Assembly (NCBI GenBank): GCA_025642075.2 | Contig: JAODUO010000584.1 | Location: 62,001 to 126,000, forward strand | Direction: 5' to 3' | Length of the DNA stretch: 64,000 bases | DNA from: Ridgeia piscesae | Taxonomy: Eukaryota > Annelida > Polychaeta > Sabellida > Siboglinidae | In this document: positions 30,708 through 57,700 of the stretch, one piece after another | How positions within the stretch are numbered: position 1 is the first letter of the stretch | Layout: every line of letters begins with the position of its first letter | Position numbers and translations under genes: made by a program | The notes under the pieces: model-generated | Seen by the model: the letters and a program-made list of their open reading frames with translations, nothing else | Database searches by the model: none | What the model was told of the DNA's origin: nothing

Positions 30708-31424
30708 AGGGCGTGTAAGTCTCGCGCGCAAAAACAAGGCTGGGGGCAGGAAATCCATATTCTCCATGTTAACATTATAGGACTTTGTTTTGTTTGGAAT
30801 AATCAAACTGTTCCCAAATAGCGTGTTTCAGTTATATTGTCCGAAGGATTATTACAAGCAGAAGCAATGGAACACTTTGCCGGTGACAATGATCACGGAA
30901 ATCATGAATTTTAATCGGTTATTATGGCTTGGTGGTTGCCATGGGCATGGGCATGGCATTAACGGCAAGTATTGGCGAGCTTGACTAATAATGAAGAGTG
31001 CCATTTTTCGTGCAGTACAACCTATTTGGGGCAAACGTATACATGTGTTATGATTATGTGCATTTAGACAACTTGTCAGATATAAGACTATAAGTGCTTA
31101 TCGAAACCACAACGTAATGTAAAATGCAAATCCCATAAATGATAAGACACATACGGCATAAAATCGTGTTTATTATCTGCACTACGTAAATAGCTACATG
31201 TCTATGTCAGACTATGATAGTGTGGTAAACTCAATATTAAATCGGACATTTAAGATAAGACAACTGTCATCCATCGATCGTTAGAATATTAATCTTGTGT
31301 CCAGTCCCCAATCAGCTCCAGTCGCGCGGAGTCTCGCCATGTATCGTGACCCACTTACACTATGGCCTGGAGAATATGGATTTCCTGCCCCCAGCCTTGT
31401 TTTCGCGCGCGAGACTTACACGCC
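30708..31424. mobile_element. Inverted-repeat DNA element, intact copy
   Basis: About 60-bp terminal inverted repeats start gggcgtgtaagtctcgcgcg and run to ccatattctcca. The left end is at 30,708 and the right end at about 31,424; both are flanked by TA. The inside shows no transposase frame. A second copy lies at 36,146. Confidence 0.8.
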
Positions 31425-32439
31425 CTATTCTTTATCATACCACAAAATGGCCACGTCGCCATCTGTCGGAAGGTTTGCATTGCAGCCGTTGTCAGGCAGA
31501 GGGCGCCAGGCAGAAATCGATGCAATGCCGTTCAATATTTTGAGACATTTCAATAATTTGATTATAACTAAAAAACAGTGTCGGATTAACTAATTAAGGG
31601 CCCACAATAATTTGTGTAGACAATCTTCCAGTTAAGTGACCTACATTTTTAGGGCTTTTTCAAAAACGATTTTACCACCTGTTTTGGATGTGTAGACTAT
31701 GATGTCAAAGTTCGGATTGTCATTCTTCACCACTTCGATACAAATAATTCAGATATATTTGTGTGTGTTTTAGATCAAATTAGTCTTGCGTCTATGTTAA
31801 CAAGCCGGAGACATAGGGCGTGAGTTGTTAGCGCATCCCAGACGCATCAAGACCGCAAAGGCGATGTTTTGTGATTAGTGGATAGGGTATAGTGTCCCAA
31901 AACCTAAACTAATTTTTATTCTGTATAATGCGGATTTTTTATAGTTTAAATTGGTAAGGTAGTGCTATTTTTCAACATCGCAATGCACACGCAAGACATC
32001 GCTTTCAGCAGTGTAACCAGCTTGCACCTTCACGAATAGGGCAATACTCTGCTCACACGGCGCGTCACCGCCGCTTGTGTTTGCGGCTTCCGCTCCCCTC
32101 ACACCCAAAACACCGATGTCGTCGCTATGGAATTCTTCGTCTCGTTGGTCACAGCGGGATGCATTTTCGCATCGTTCGCGCAAACTCCGATTCGCTCTTG
32201 GAGGTGACACAACTTTACAATCCACTGTTGCTTGAATTTTCCATAGATTTGATTTCTGACGCTTTTTGGCCGGCGAGTGCTCGTTCTACCAGGTCCTGAA
32301 ACGACCGCGAAACTCAAGCCTCAAAGGAGTCCGAAAAACCGTATGGTCATTTTATCAGTAAAACAGCGTTACTTCAGATTTCATGGGGGCAGAACCACAC
32401 AGAGACCGCAGTGATGTTTTTTTGAATTAAGGCCTGGGG
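31425..32439. other. Intergenic, unrecognised open frames
   Basis: Two overlapping minus-strand frames at 31,965-32,317 are Arg/Asn-rich, with no family I can name. They may be a decayed transposon. No splice structure is evident. Confidence 0.3.
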
Positions 32440-33270
32440 GAATAGGCAGAGACAGTTATTTCAGTGATTTGTTTCCACAAATGTATTGCCGAAGGGAAGA
32501 ATTAAGGAATGCCTGTGGGAGTCACTACTGGAGCAGGAGTCCTGTAGCTTCTTATGGTGTCCTCTGGTCGCTCTGGAGTCTGACACAAGCATTGACAAAG
32601 CCGCCCATGATTTTGTACACCGTGGTGGCCATGCATGGCCATAGTTCGTCGAGGACAGGGGGTCGAGATCCAGCCGGGAGACAAGCGTCGTTGCACTGCT
32701 GGTGGGGTAGAAGTCGTGCAGGATCCGTCGAAGGCAGCGGTCTTGTTTGCCTTCGCTGTTGTAGCCCGGATGTACGCTTCCAGTGAAGATCTTTGGAAAG
32801 CTGCACACCCTGGCTTTGTTCACCTGCTGTAGTTATTCGCCATTAAGGCGTCAGCCTGTGTAGAAGGGCTTCCTCGTTCGTGTTGCTGTGAAAACATGAT
32901 CGACACTTGCTGGCATTGAAAGAAATCTCCCATTTTTTCACCCAACGCTCAAGCTGGTCCAAGTCTTCTTGGAGACTGTTGGCATCTGTCTGCGTTTTGC
33001 TGATCTGCTGATGAAGGATAGTGTCATCGGCAAACAGCCTCGCCGTGGACCTTATGTTGCTGTCGAAGTCATTGACGTAGCCGTAGAGCAGAGTCGGGCC
33101 AACGACAGACCCTTGAGTAACCCAGTCACAGTCTCGAGGCCACTTGGACAATGTTGGAAGCCTGCCCGTCGACAATAACTTGTTGGGCCCTACTGAGGAA
33201 TTCTTTGAACCAGCGAAGAATCGGTCCACGGATACCGTAGTGTTTCGATCGTTGACCGACAGGCGCATAT
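32440..33270 (-). pseudogene. Non-LTR retrotransposon reverse transcriptase, broken copy
   Basis: The minus-strand frame 33,268-32,843 has the second half of a Jockey/RTE-like reverse-transcriptase palm. It contains a VTQGSVVGPTLL motif, the catalytic FADD box (about 33,021-33,035) and ERWVKKWEISFNASKC. Downstream frames (about 32,823-32,461) continue with RILHDFYPTSS, TRGHHKKLQ and LPFGNTFVE, matching the family's C-terminal tail, but in a shifted frame. The N-terminus and endonuclease are missing, so the copy is 5'-truncated and frameshifted. Confidence 0.8.
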
Positions 33271-34549
33271 GTATTATCTCAGTAGAGTGGCAATGGCATC
33301 AGCGAAGAACCTCACGCGTTTTGTTAGTTGGTCGGAGCCTTGCGCATATCCGACAGCAGTTTCGTTTTTGTTGTTGTCTGGTCGGAACAAATGGTTTTTA
33401 ATCAATGGATATCTTATCCATTGGTGCCGATGAGAAACGATCGGAGATCACGGATCGGTATTTCAGTTGTCCCTCGATAGTACTCATTGATCGATCGTCT
33501 CGTTTACGTTCGGTTTACTCCAGAACCTGAACTAGAAACTGAGAGAGCAAAAATTCACAGCAGTAATACATTTAAAAGACTTAACAACATGTCGACACGT
33601 CCACTGCAATCGTCACCCCCCAGTTGTCGTTATAAAGCTAAAACTAAAATAATTCTAAAACCGAACCTGAATGGCAACTTGTCGAAGCAAGTGTGTCTGC
33701 GTTACCGCTGTTGTTGCTTCGCCGATATTCGCGTTCGAATACGGTCGGCCGGTAACAACGATCCTGTCGGCGAACTGGACGGACACTGGGGCACCTGAAA
33801 TGCAAAGACATATTTGTTTAATGATATGAAGGTCCTTGCTCCTTGCTAAATCATGCAGTCACCTAGAGGATGAGGAAATGACTAGGGTGCATGCCACGCT
33901 CGATTTTGAATTTAAAGGACATTTTGACGATCACGCAGTTAACATCAAAGTTTTTACGATTACGACAAGTATACAGTTGGTTGATATATAAAGTGTTAAA
34001 CTTTGCATATACACAGATATCTATAAGATAATGCAACACAAACATGATTATCTCGAAACGTGTTTTTCCTGTATGTAAAAGTTATTTGCATATCCATTAT
34101 TGTCAAGTTAGTCTGTTTTCAAAACCCTACACATACAGTATACATGTCAGTATACATAACTCCATTCGCCTGCTACCGTGGTGTGAAGGACACCAACTAC
34201 CATACACAGCTATCTGGCGCATCAAATGGCAAATGTTTGAAACATGGCTATCTGAACATGATGAAGTGAATGTTACAAAACGTGCCAAAAATGTGGTCAA
34301 ATTGTTCCAGGGGAAAGAGGCTATCACACGATGTGAGCTGGATTCTCCGATGCGACAGACGCGAAGTCAACAAGCAGGAGCGAGGTGAAACTACAAGGAA
34401 ATCACGAAGAAGCTGCCACGAAGCTGATGCCCCACTCGACTGAGGCTGTCGACCAGAGACACTAACGAGTGTTGGTCGTTTGCTGAGACATGGACGTCAT
34501 GCTGCATCTGGTGCACTTTATTCATATATCAACACAAATAGTAGTCTCG
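33271..34549. other. Intergenic, nothing recognised
   Basis: Open frames such as 33,487-33,798 and 34,044-34,388 on the + strand have no similarity I can name and no good splice borders. Confidence 0.3.
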
Positions 34550-35621
34550 CTTAACCGACTGTCGGTCTGCTGCGCGGAACTACGCCGAGAAGACAGTCTG
34601 GTGATTCTGCCGGCTTTTGAATATTTATCCGCGTGATCCAGAGCCTTTGATAGACGTATCTAAGGCTCTGGCGTGATCTATATAATGCTGCCACCTCACG
34701 GACACTGGTTAATCCTGCCGTAATTTATATTTTTATAAACAACTGCAAATTTGTATTTCTATTTATTTTCTGTTAATATAAGTTTAATTTTGAATAGTTT
34801 TTATAATACAGCATTATTTTATAAAAAGGTATCATTATTTAATTTGTATGCTATCCGTGTGGGGCTAACAATGCTGCCACCTCACGGATACTGGTTAATC
34901 CTGCCGTAATTCTTATTTTATAAACAACTGTAAATGTTCATAGGATATCATTATCTTGTAAACGTATATCGTTATTTTAATTTTATTTCATAGTTGGCCT
35001 GAGAGCCAATCAGCGTCTCTACCCTAATTTGGGGTAAGGCTAGCCTCGGTTACCCAGGCTCCGTGAGGTGGCAGCACTCAACTCTGCCTGGGGAAAGAAA
35101 CGCTCTGCATTTGTTACGGCCTTACCCCAGATTAGGGTAGAGACGCTGATTGGCTCTCAGGCCAACTATGAAATTAAAATTAAAATAAAGATATACTTTT
35201 ATAAGATAATGATATCCTATGAAAAGTATTCAACATTGAAGTTATTTTAACACAGAAATAAATAAAAATTCAAATTTACAGTTGTTTATAAAATAAGGAT
35301 GACAGCAGGATTAATCAGTATCCGTGAGGTGGCAGCATTGTTTAGCTCCACACGAATAACATACAAATTAAATAAGGATACCATTTTTATCAAATAATAC
35401 TCTATTATAAAAAAACTATTAAAAATTAAACTTATATTAACACAAAATAAATATAAATACAAATTTGCAGTTGTTTATAAAATATAAATTACGGCAGGAT
35501 TAACCAGTGTCCGTGAGGTGGCAGCATTGTATAGATCACGCAGATAAACAAACAAAAGCCGACTAAGTAACCAGACTGTCTTCTCGGCGTAGTTCCGCAG
35601 CCGACCGACAGTTGGTTAAGG
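34550..35621. mobile_element. Foldback element: ~500-bp inverted arms around a ~80-bp loop
   Basis: The left arm (34,550-35,040) begins ttaaccgactgtcggt and includes acgccgagaagacagtctgg. The right arm (about 35,119-35,621) is its near-complete inverse, ending at ccgacagttggttaag. Each arm holds two diverged copies of a unit with gctgccacctcacgga, ctggttaatcctgccgtaat and ttataaacaactg. The left arm has an extra small hairpin (ccagagcc..ggctctgg) at about 34,640-34,672. No coding capacity is seen. Confidence 0.85.
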
Positions 35622-36145
35622 CTCCAACTCTTCGGTAAGGCTGTAGGCATGGTCTGGAGATGTTATCCACAACCAGATGTGTCCTAGCTGGAACTTCACG
35701 CCACATGCGCCAACTACCAGGCAAAGATATGGCTGCAGGCAGACCAGGAACATATATTCATCCCTTCTCCCACCGACACCTCTGCATGCATGGACGATGG
35801 TGTCAGAATGCTAAACACAATTTCAAACTAAAAACCGTGTTTGGAGAAAAACATACTTTTATGTTTCAATATATAATACTTTTACCTTATAATTGTGGTT
35901 CAAATTAATGCAAAACCCCAAAATACAAATGTTGACCTTACTTGTCCCTGAAAATAACCTTTACATTTAAAATCGAGGGTGACATCCACACACACCACTT
36001 TCCACATGCTATGAGTGATCTACCTATCGTAGTTTCATGCTATTAACAAAAAATGCCTATAAAAGTTTTATATCACAATTCATATGTTGACTGACCCACT
36101 GATTATCGCCATTCGCTACTGCGCCAGCCGTGTGAACAGCGCAAA
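35622..36145. other. Intergenic, nothing recognised
   Basis: No exon or inverted repeat is supported. Confidence 0.35.
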
Positions 36146-36776
36146 TAGGGCGTGTAAGTATCGTGCGCGAAAACGAGGCTGGGGGCAGTTGGGGGCAGGA
36201 AGTCCATATTCTCCATGTTAACATATAGGACTTTGTTTTGTTTTTGGTTGTAATAATCCAACTGTTCCCAAATAGCGTATTTCAGTTATATTGTCCGAAG
36301 GGTTATTACAAGCAGAAGCAATGGAACACTTTGCCGGTGACAATGATCTTGGAAATCATGAATTATTATGGTGGTTGCCATGGCATTAACGGCAAGTACT
36401 TGTGTTTGGCGATCTTAACTAATAATGAAGAGTGCCGGCGCAGTACAACCTGTTTGGGGCAAACGTGCTTATCGAAACCACAATGTAAAATGCAAATCCC
36501 GTAAAAGACACATACGGCCTAAAATCGTGTCTATTATCTGCACTACGTAAATCGCTATATGGCTATGATAGTGTGGTAAACTCAATATTAAATCGGACAT
36601 TTAAGATAAGAAAGGTATAACACAATATATTTATGACCTGATTTTCATAGTATGCATCAGTCAGAAGCTACAACTGTCTGTCATCCATCGTTAGAATATT
36701 ATTCTTGTGTCCAGTCCCCATGCAATCATCTCCAGTCGCGGGGAGTCTCGCCATGCATCGTGACCCACTTACAGGC
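36146..36776. mobile_element. Second copy of the 30,708 inverted-repeat element, right end deleted
   Basis: The left end and inside match the 30,708 copy, including tccatattctccatgttaac and gaagcaatggaacactttgc. At the right, gtgacccacttac is followed directly by aggccctat. In the intact copy about 55 bases, including the right terminal repeat, lie between two acttacac words. The loss fits deletion between those short direct repeats. A small internal duplication of gttgggggca is specific to this copy. Confidence 0.75.
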
Positions 36777-37480
36777 CCTATACTTGCCCCAATTTTAAGA
36801 CTGGTGGGAGTCCCAATATAATGGCCCATTAACATCTTAAACATTGCTTGTAACATGAGCAGCATATGGTTGATAGCACACAACATTACCACTTGGCCTG
36901 AGGCCGACCAGGCAGCTCATGGGCGATTTCGTTAACCGACGTTAAAAGATGAGTTTGTGAAAGGAATGTGCCAAGGATAGGGAAGAGATGACCAGTACTG
37001 ACGTTGTCGCGCTACATTTTTCCGGGCGTTAAAACGTTCCGGTTGACGTTTCTGCGCATGCGCAATAAATGTAAAATCACTAATGTCCAGCGAAACAAAC
37101 AAAGCATTTTCAGCATAAATGCCACGAGCTGTTCGTTAACTTACCTGTGATAATTACTATGAAGAGTTTCTTAAAATGTCGTTCAACGCATTAAAATATT
37201 ACATATTTTTTATAAATCACTGTCACGGATTATGGCGCACTACTGTCACGTGATTTACGCTTGCTATCAAAATATGCCTCAAAACTTGTTTGCCTCGTGT
37301 TAATTTGCGACAAATAACTTTGCTGAGAGGTTATATACATCCTAACGAACAACCCGTAATATTCGTACCATAAATGCTTTGTCTTTTCGATGCACATTGA
37401 TGATTTTATATATATCGCGCATGCGCAGAAACGTCAACCGGAACGTTTTTAACGCCCGGAAAAATGTAAGCGCTACAACG
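36777..37480. repeat. Dispersed repeat copy A, split by a MITE
   Basis: The order gactggtgggagtc, ataat.gcccatt, gatttcgttaaccgacgtta, aaggaatgtgcca..gatagg.aagag, then tatcagccg resembles 39,750-39,950 and 48,640-48,810. In this copy the tail is interrupted by the MITE at 37,016. Confidence 0.55.
37009..37476. mobile_element. MITE with ~48-bp terminal inverted repeats and GCGCTAC direct repeats
   Basis: The left end starts atttttccgggcgtt and runs through aacgttccggttgacgtttc to tgcgcatgcgc. The right end, at about 37,415-37,465, is the inverse. The direct repeat GCGCTAC flanks the element (37,009-37,015 and 37,470-37,476), consistent with a 7-8-bp target-site duplication of hAT or a similar type. 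No coding capacity. Confidence 0.75.
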
Positions 37481-38450
37481 TTATCAGCCGCATCTACCCT
37501 GCCCTGACTCTTGTGGATGGTTATCTTTGGGTATTACCTGTTCGGACTGCGCGCATGCGTCAATGTGTATGTGAATAACTACCACGGCAGACAAGACTGA
37601 ATTAGATATATGAATTCTACAGATTAGTATCGTAACCTTACTTATGAATGTGGGTGTCCCGACCGTGGATGGAGTTGGCCTACTGCGTAAACGGTTGCAC
37701 ACCATATTCGTGTAGTGCCTTCAGTGTCCCATTGTCGTGTGTTAATGTCTGTTCTATGTATGTTCTCATGCGAGAAGTGTCCTGAGCCACGCCACTCCCA
37801 GGTTGGTTGCGAGACGGTTGCGAGATGTTGTGGCGTTGGCTAGTATTGAACCGGTCGTAGCGAGTCTCACGTTAGCGATATCGATGTATGCGTTGGTTGC
37901 ACCCACCCTCCGCCAGCGTGGAGATGTTCCGACCTCGTGACGAGGTTTTGGTTTCGCTCGAGGCCGTGGCAAATCTTAGTTTCTGTGTCGTAAGATTTTC
38001 TTTCTCTTGACTATTGCGCTTGCTACAAAATTAATGGTCGCCAAACCGTGGTTACGTTAACGTTTCGTGACGTCATAGACGCATTTGACGGACCATAAGC
38101 CAATCAGCGCGGTTTTGGTAATGGTTATTGTATCGTAAGACAACGAGGACGCTACGTTATCCGTTATAATGTGACGTGCGACGTATTGAGAAATATGAGC
38201 ACAGGACGTTCGGTCCATCCTCTTCCACGCCCTATTGGGGTCAATTAACGGCGGTTTTTTAGCTGAAATTACAGAGAGACCAACACATAGCAAGGAATAT
38301 AACAAAGCATAAACACAGGCGTTGGAAGCGGAGCCGGGGAAGGAATAAGCACCCCAACGGAGGGAGGGAGGTCATAAGTCATGTTGCTAGCAGTATGTTG
38401 CAAATTGTCTACTCTATGCTCTACAGCACCATCACGCTTGGCAGTAGTGT
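37477..38450. other. Intergenic, CG-richer, no gene recognised
   Basis: The + and - strand frames here are Arg-rich but have no family match. Around 38,040-38,110 the composition is moderately CpG-rich. Confidence 0.3.
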
Positions 38451-38451
38451 A

Positions 38452-38635
38452 TGTCTAGGTAGTGGCTTCTTGCTAACCACTCATGTATCCAAGTGCCCAT
38501 TTTGGTTGCTCTTATGTGGAATAAGGTTTAGGGTTATGTTGAAGGTACGTTTGACAAGATTGACATCGTGTTTTACATGCATTTGATGGGCACTTGTACG
38601 TGAGTGGTCAGCAAGAAACCACTACCGTATTACTA
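38452..38635. mobile_element. Short MITE, ~184 bp, ~43-bp terminal inverted repeats
   Basis: The left end carries gtagtggcttcttgctaacc, actcatgta and aagtgccca. The right end is the inverse: tgggcacttgtacgtgagtg, gtcagcaagaaaccactac. Non-coding inside. Confidence 0.75.
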
Positions 38636-38639
38636 GGCC

Positions 38640-38930
38640 TATACATAGTCAAGTACTATGATTAGTTGAACAATTGTTGACAACACTTTTTCGTTATTGT
38701 TTTGTATCAGTCACAATCAGATCTGTTTTACATCAAATCAGAGTCACATTTACAGTAACTCTGCATGCAATACCTACATATTAAAAATAATACAAAGAAA
38801 GAATGCACATTACGTGTCACAGCATATAGAGAACAAGGGACGAACATTGTATAATGCTTTATTCTGTACATCAGCTAAGAGCCATTGATCAATATATTTG
38901 AAACATAGTAGAAAGTGTCGTAATGTTTCA
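38640..38930. other. Intergenic, nothing recognised
   Basis: Short AT-rich stretch without supported feature. Confidence 0.35.
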
Positions 38931-39310
38931 TCATCATCAGCGGTCCCTCGAAACGAGGATGACGTCGTCCAGTGGTCGGTCATGTGTCCTGAGGTGACTC
39001 AAGAGCCAACTTCTTGACATGCAGATCTTGTTGCAGTGAGGGCAGGAGGTGCCAGGTTGAAGGAGGCGTGAAGATGTTGAGACACCTCCCTCTCTTTTCT
39101 CCTCTGCCGTTTCTCTGCCTCGTGAAGTAGACGGTTGGTCTCAAATTTGGCCGTTGCCTAATGTGCGCTACGGCGCCAAATTGGACGATCCGCAGCCATA
39201 AGTCCCCAGGCATTTATGTCAACTTGGCATTTCTTCATATTATAATGTTTAGCAGTGTCTTTGAATCGTTTTCTCTGGTCTCCACGTGTTCTGTTCTTGT
39301 ACCGTGTATT
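38931..39310 (-). pseudogene. Retroelement-associated C2H2 finger relic
   Basis: On the minus strand, about 39,045-38,983 reads CPHCNKICMSRSWLLSHLRTH split as C-x2-C, a 12-residue spacer, H-x3-H. It is followed by HDRPLDDVILVSRDR and stops. This finger with an aspartate-rich tail is the kind found at the end of repeat-encoded proteins that recur in lophotrochozoan genomes. Upstream frames are broken. The exact family is not assigned. Confidence 0.5.
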
Positions 39311-39745
39311 AGTTTATTTATGGCTCGGCATCGATAGGAAATGCCCCCTTAATTCACGATCTACCGTCTATGGCAAAACACACTTACATGCCCATGGAAC
39401 TGAAACAGAAAACGGTTACAATTGCTACTGAAGTATTTGCGAGAGCTGCCGTAGCTCCCAGTAATCCAGTCGTTGAAATTGTTGAAACCCGATTTGGCGA
39501 AGTGCACGTTTTCGTGTAGTTTTATTTAGGTCTCAATTGTGTAGTTTTACTTTCTACAACACACGATCGAATTAAGCAACTAAAGTGTGTTTAAAGAAGA
39601 CTTATATGAGAACTCCGTTGACAGAAAAGAAAACCAACGAAGAAGTTCTTATGACAGCCAACTATAAAAGCAAAATGATAAAGAATGGAACAAGACCTGA
39701 ACACATTTTAAAGACGCGCGGATACATGTGCGACTCTTGTGAATG
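39311..39745. other. Intergenic, nothing recognised
   Basis: No supported exon. Some short frames are Lys-rich. Confidence 0.35.
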
Positions 39746-39749
39746 CCAA

Positions 39750-39955
39750 TAATGAATGACCCATTCACATCCTAATGTTTACACGACGTGTAACACGAGC
39801 AGCAGGTGGCTGCATGAAGGTATGCAAAATATTATATCACATGATCGGCGATTTCATTGGCTGACATAACAGGAGTTTTTAAAAGGAATGTGCCATGGGT
39901 ATAGAAAAGATGGTAGGCAGGCCCACTGACTTAATCAGCCGTAGCTACACCTAGC
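39750..39955. repeat. Dispersed repeat copy B
   Basis: Matches 36,777-37,010 and 48,640-48,810 in order: acccattcacat, cgagcagcag, gcgatttcattggctgacat, aaaggaatgtgccatggg, cactgacttaatcagccg. Confidence 0.55.
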
Positions 39956-39996
39956 TGACAATATTTAATATACACTAAGTATATTCAGACAGACAA

Positions 39997-40638
39997 TTAG
40001 GGAAAGGGCGGGTAAAGTGGGCCGCTTAAGCGCCGATCGACCTTCATTTGACATTTATGTACAAAAATGGTAATTGTTTTGCTACACTACCTAACTATGT
40101 ATATTGACTAAATACATATTACTCTATCTTAATAAATATAATACGTTAGACGAGTTTTTAAAACACACCCATTTTATTATTTGGTAAAAAAGTGGGCCCC
40201 CTCACAACGCTATGCGATGCCACTTAATCGTAGGTGCAAATCTTGCCCATAAACCCGTCACGCTCATACCCAGCACATACATAGTGTGTCCACCAGCCAC
40301 ACTCACCGTAATACATATACGTGTAGTTCATGCTTTTTTTCTGTACGTTGGAATAAAAAAATCCGAACAACACAGACAAGGCGAAGTGTCACTGTCTTCC
40401 TTATATGTCTTTTTGACATGTTATCAGCTTGTGTGTCCTCTCTTCAATGAACATAAAACACACATTTGTTACTCACCGTTTTGCATTCGCGCCAAAGAAA
40501 ACATACGACGTTAAGATACATCCCCTGGAGGGTCTGTAAATACTACTACCGTTGTTCTGACTGCATTGCATACCAGGAATGATGTGACAGAGGGCCCCCT
40601 TTGGCCGAGGGGCCCACTTTACCCGCCCTTCCCCTTAT
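39997..40638. mobile_element. Inverted-repeat element with gggcgggtaaagtgggc ends
   Basis: Left end ggaaagggcgggtaaagtgg, gcc; right end ggcccactttacccgccctt, cccc: near-perfect inverses of about 23 bp, about 640 bp apart. The inside shows no transposase. Confidence 0.65.
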
Positions 40639-41063
40639 TATAAAGAGCGTAATGTGCCGCTGGTAATGACACGTTGGTAATTCAGACTAATTTTTAAGAA
40701 AATGGAAACTGGAACCGTTTATTGACCAGTGTTTGCAAATATCATACGGCGGAACATTACTAACTTGCCCCTACCAGATTTGCGCAAGAGGAAAATACCT
40801 GCTTGAATATGAAATGGTATTTGATAGTCATACGGGTTTAACATTAATTTAATCAACATTTAGCACATATGATTCATTCATGTGCATCCGGTACAGCCAT
40901 GCATGACAATAAAGACGGTCTGGAACACATATGTACGGAGACTATTTGCGACCCACTACAAATCGCTTGCCGACCCAATTTTGGGTCGCGACCCGCTACT
41001 CTAATAAATAGGCCTATAGGTGTAGTGCATGCCTTTACTCCATAGGTGGCGCCCCGGTGGCCC
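40639..41063. other. Intergenic upstream of HGD
   Basis: No exon seen. The sequence gacccaattttgggtcgcgacccgc around 40,972-40,995 is a small palindromic patch that may be the end of an old hAT-type element; not assigned. Confidence 0.35.
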
Positions 41064-41141
41064 CATAAAAGCCACCGCTTTCGCTGCGGTGGCTGAACGT
41101 GACCGCATTTTCTGTGTTGAAAGAAGGACGCCCAGCATAAG
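41064..41141 (+). promoter_or_regulatory. HGD: Likely HGD core promoter and short 5' UTR
   Basis: A TATA-like cataaaag at 41,064-41,071 lies about 75 bases before the HGD start codon, so a transcript start near 41,095 is plausible. Between them is a perfect 8-bp-stem inverted repeat, gccaccgc..gcggtggc, at 41,071-41,093. No transcript data back this. Confidence 0.45.
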
Positions 41142-57509
<16,368 letters not shown>

Positions 57510-57700
57510 GTATTAGATCATGTTCTAATCATGTGTGTCGCCATTCATGGTGTTGCCTACTAATTGTTATACATTTCAAGCCATTATGCAGGAAAACATT
57601 AAAAATATTCAAAAAATGTTGTGGTAGACATGTGTGCCAGCTGACATACATTTGTCTAAATGTGTATTATTACATGAAATAAACACCAACACACATGTAA
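57510..57700 (+). other. HGD: HGD 3' UTR with first poly(A) signal
   Basis: AATAAA at 57,678-57,683, about 170 bases after the stop. An alternative longer 3' UTR spliced to 58,219 with AATAAA at 58,695-58,700 is possible. Confidence 0.5.

Noticed and set aside
32843..33268. Intact reverse-transcriptase gene
   Set aside because: Only the second half of the palm is open, the tail is frameshifted and the upstream domains are missing.
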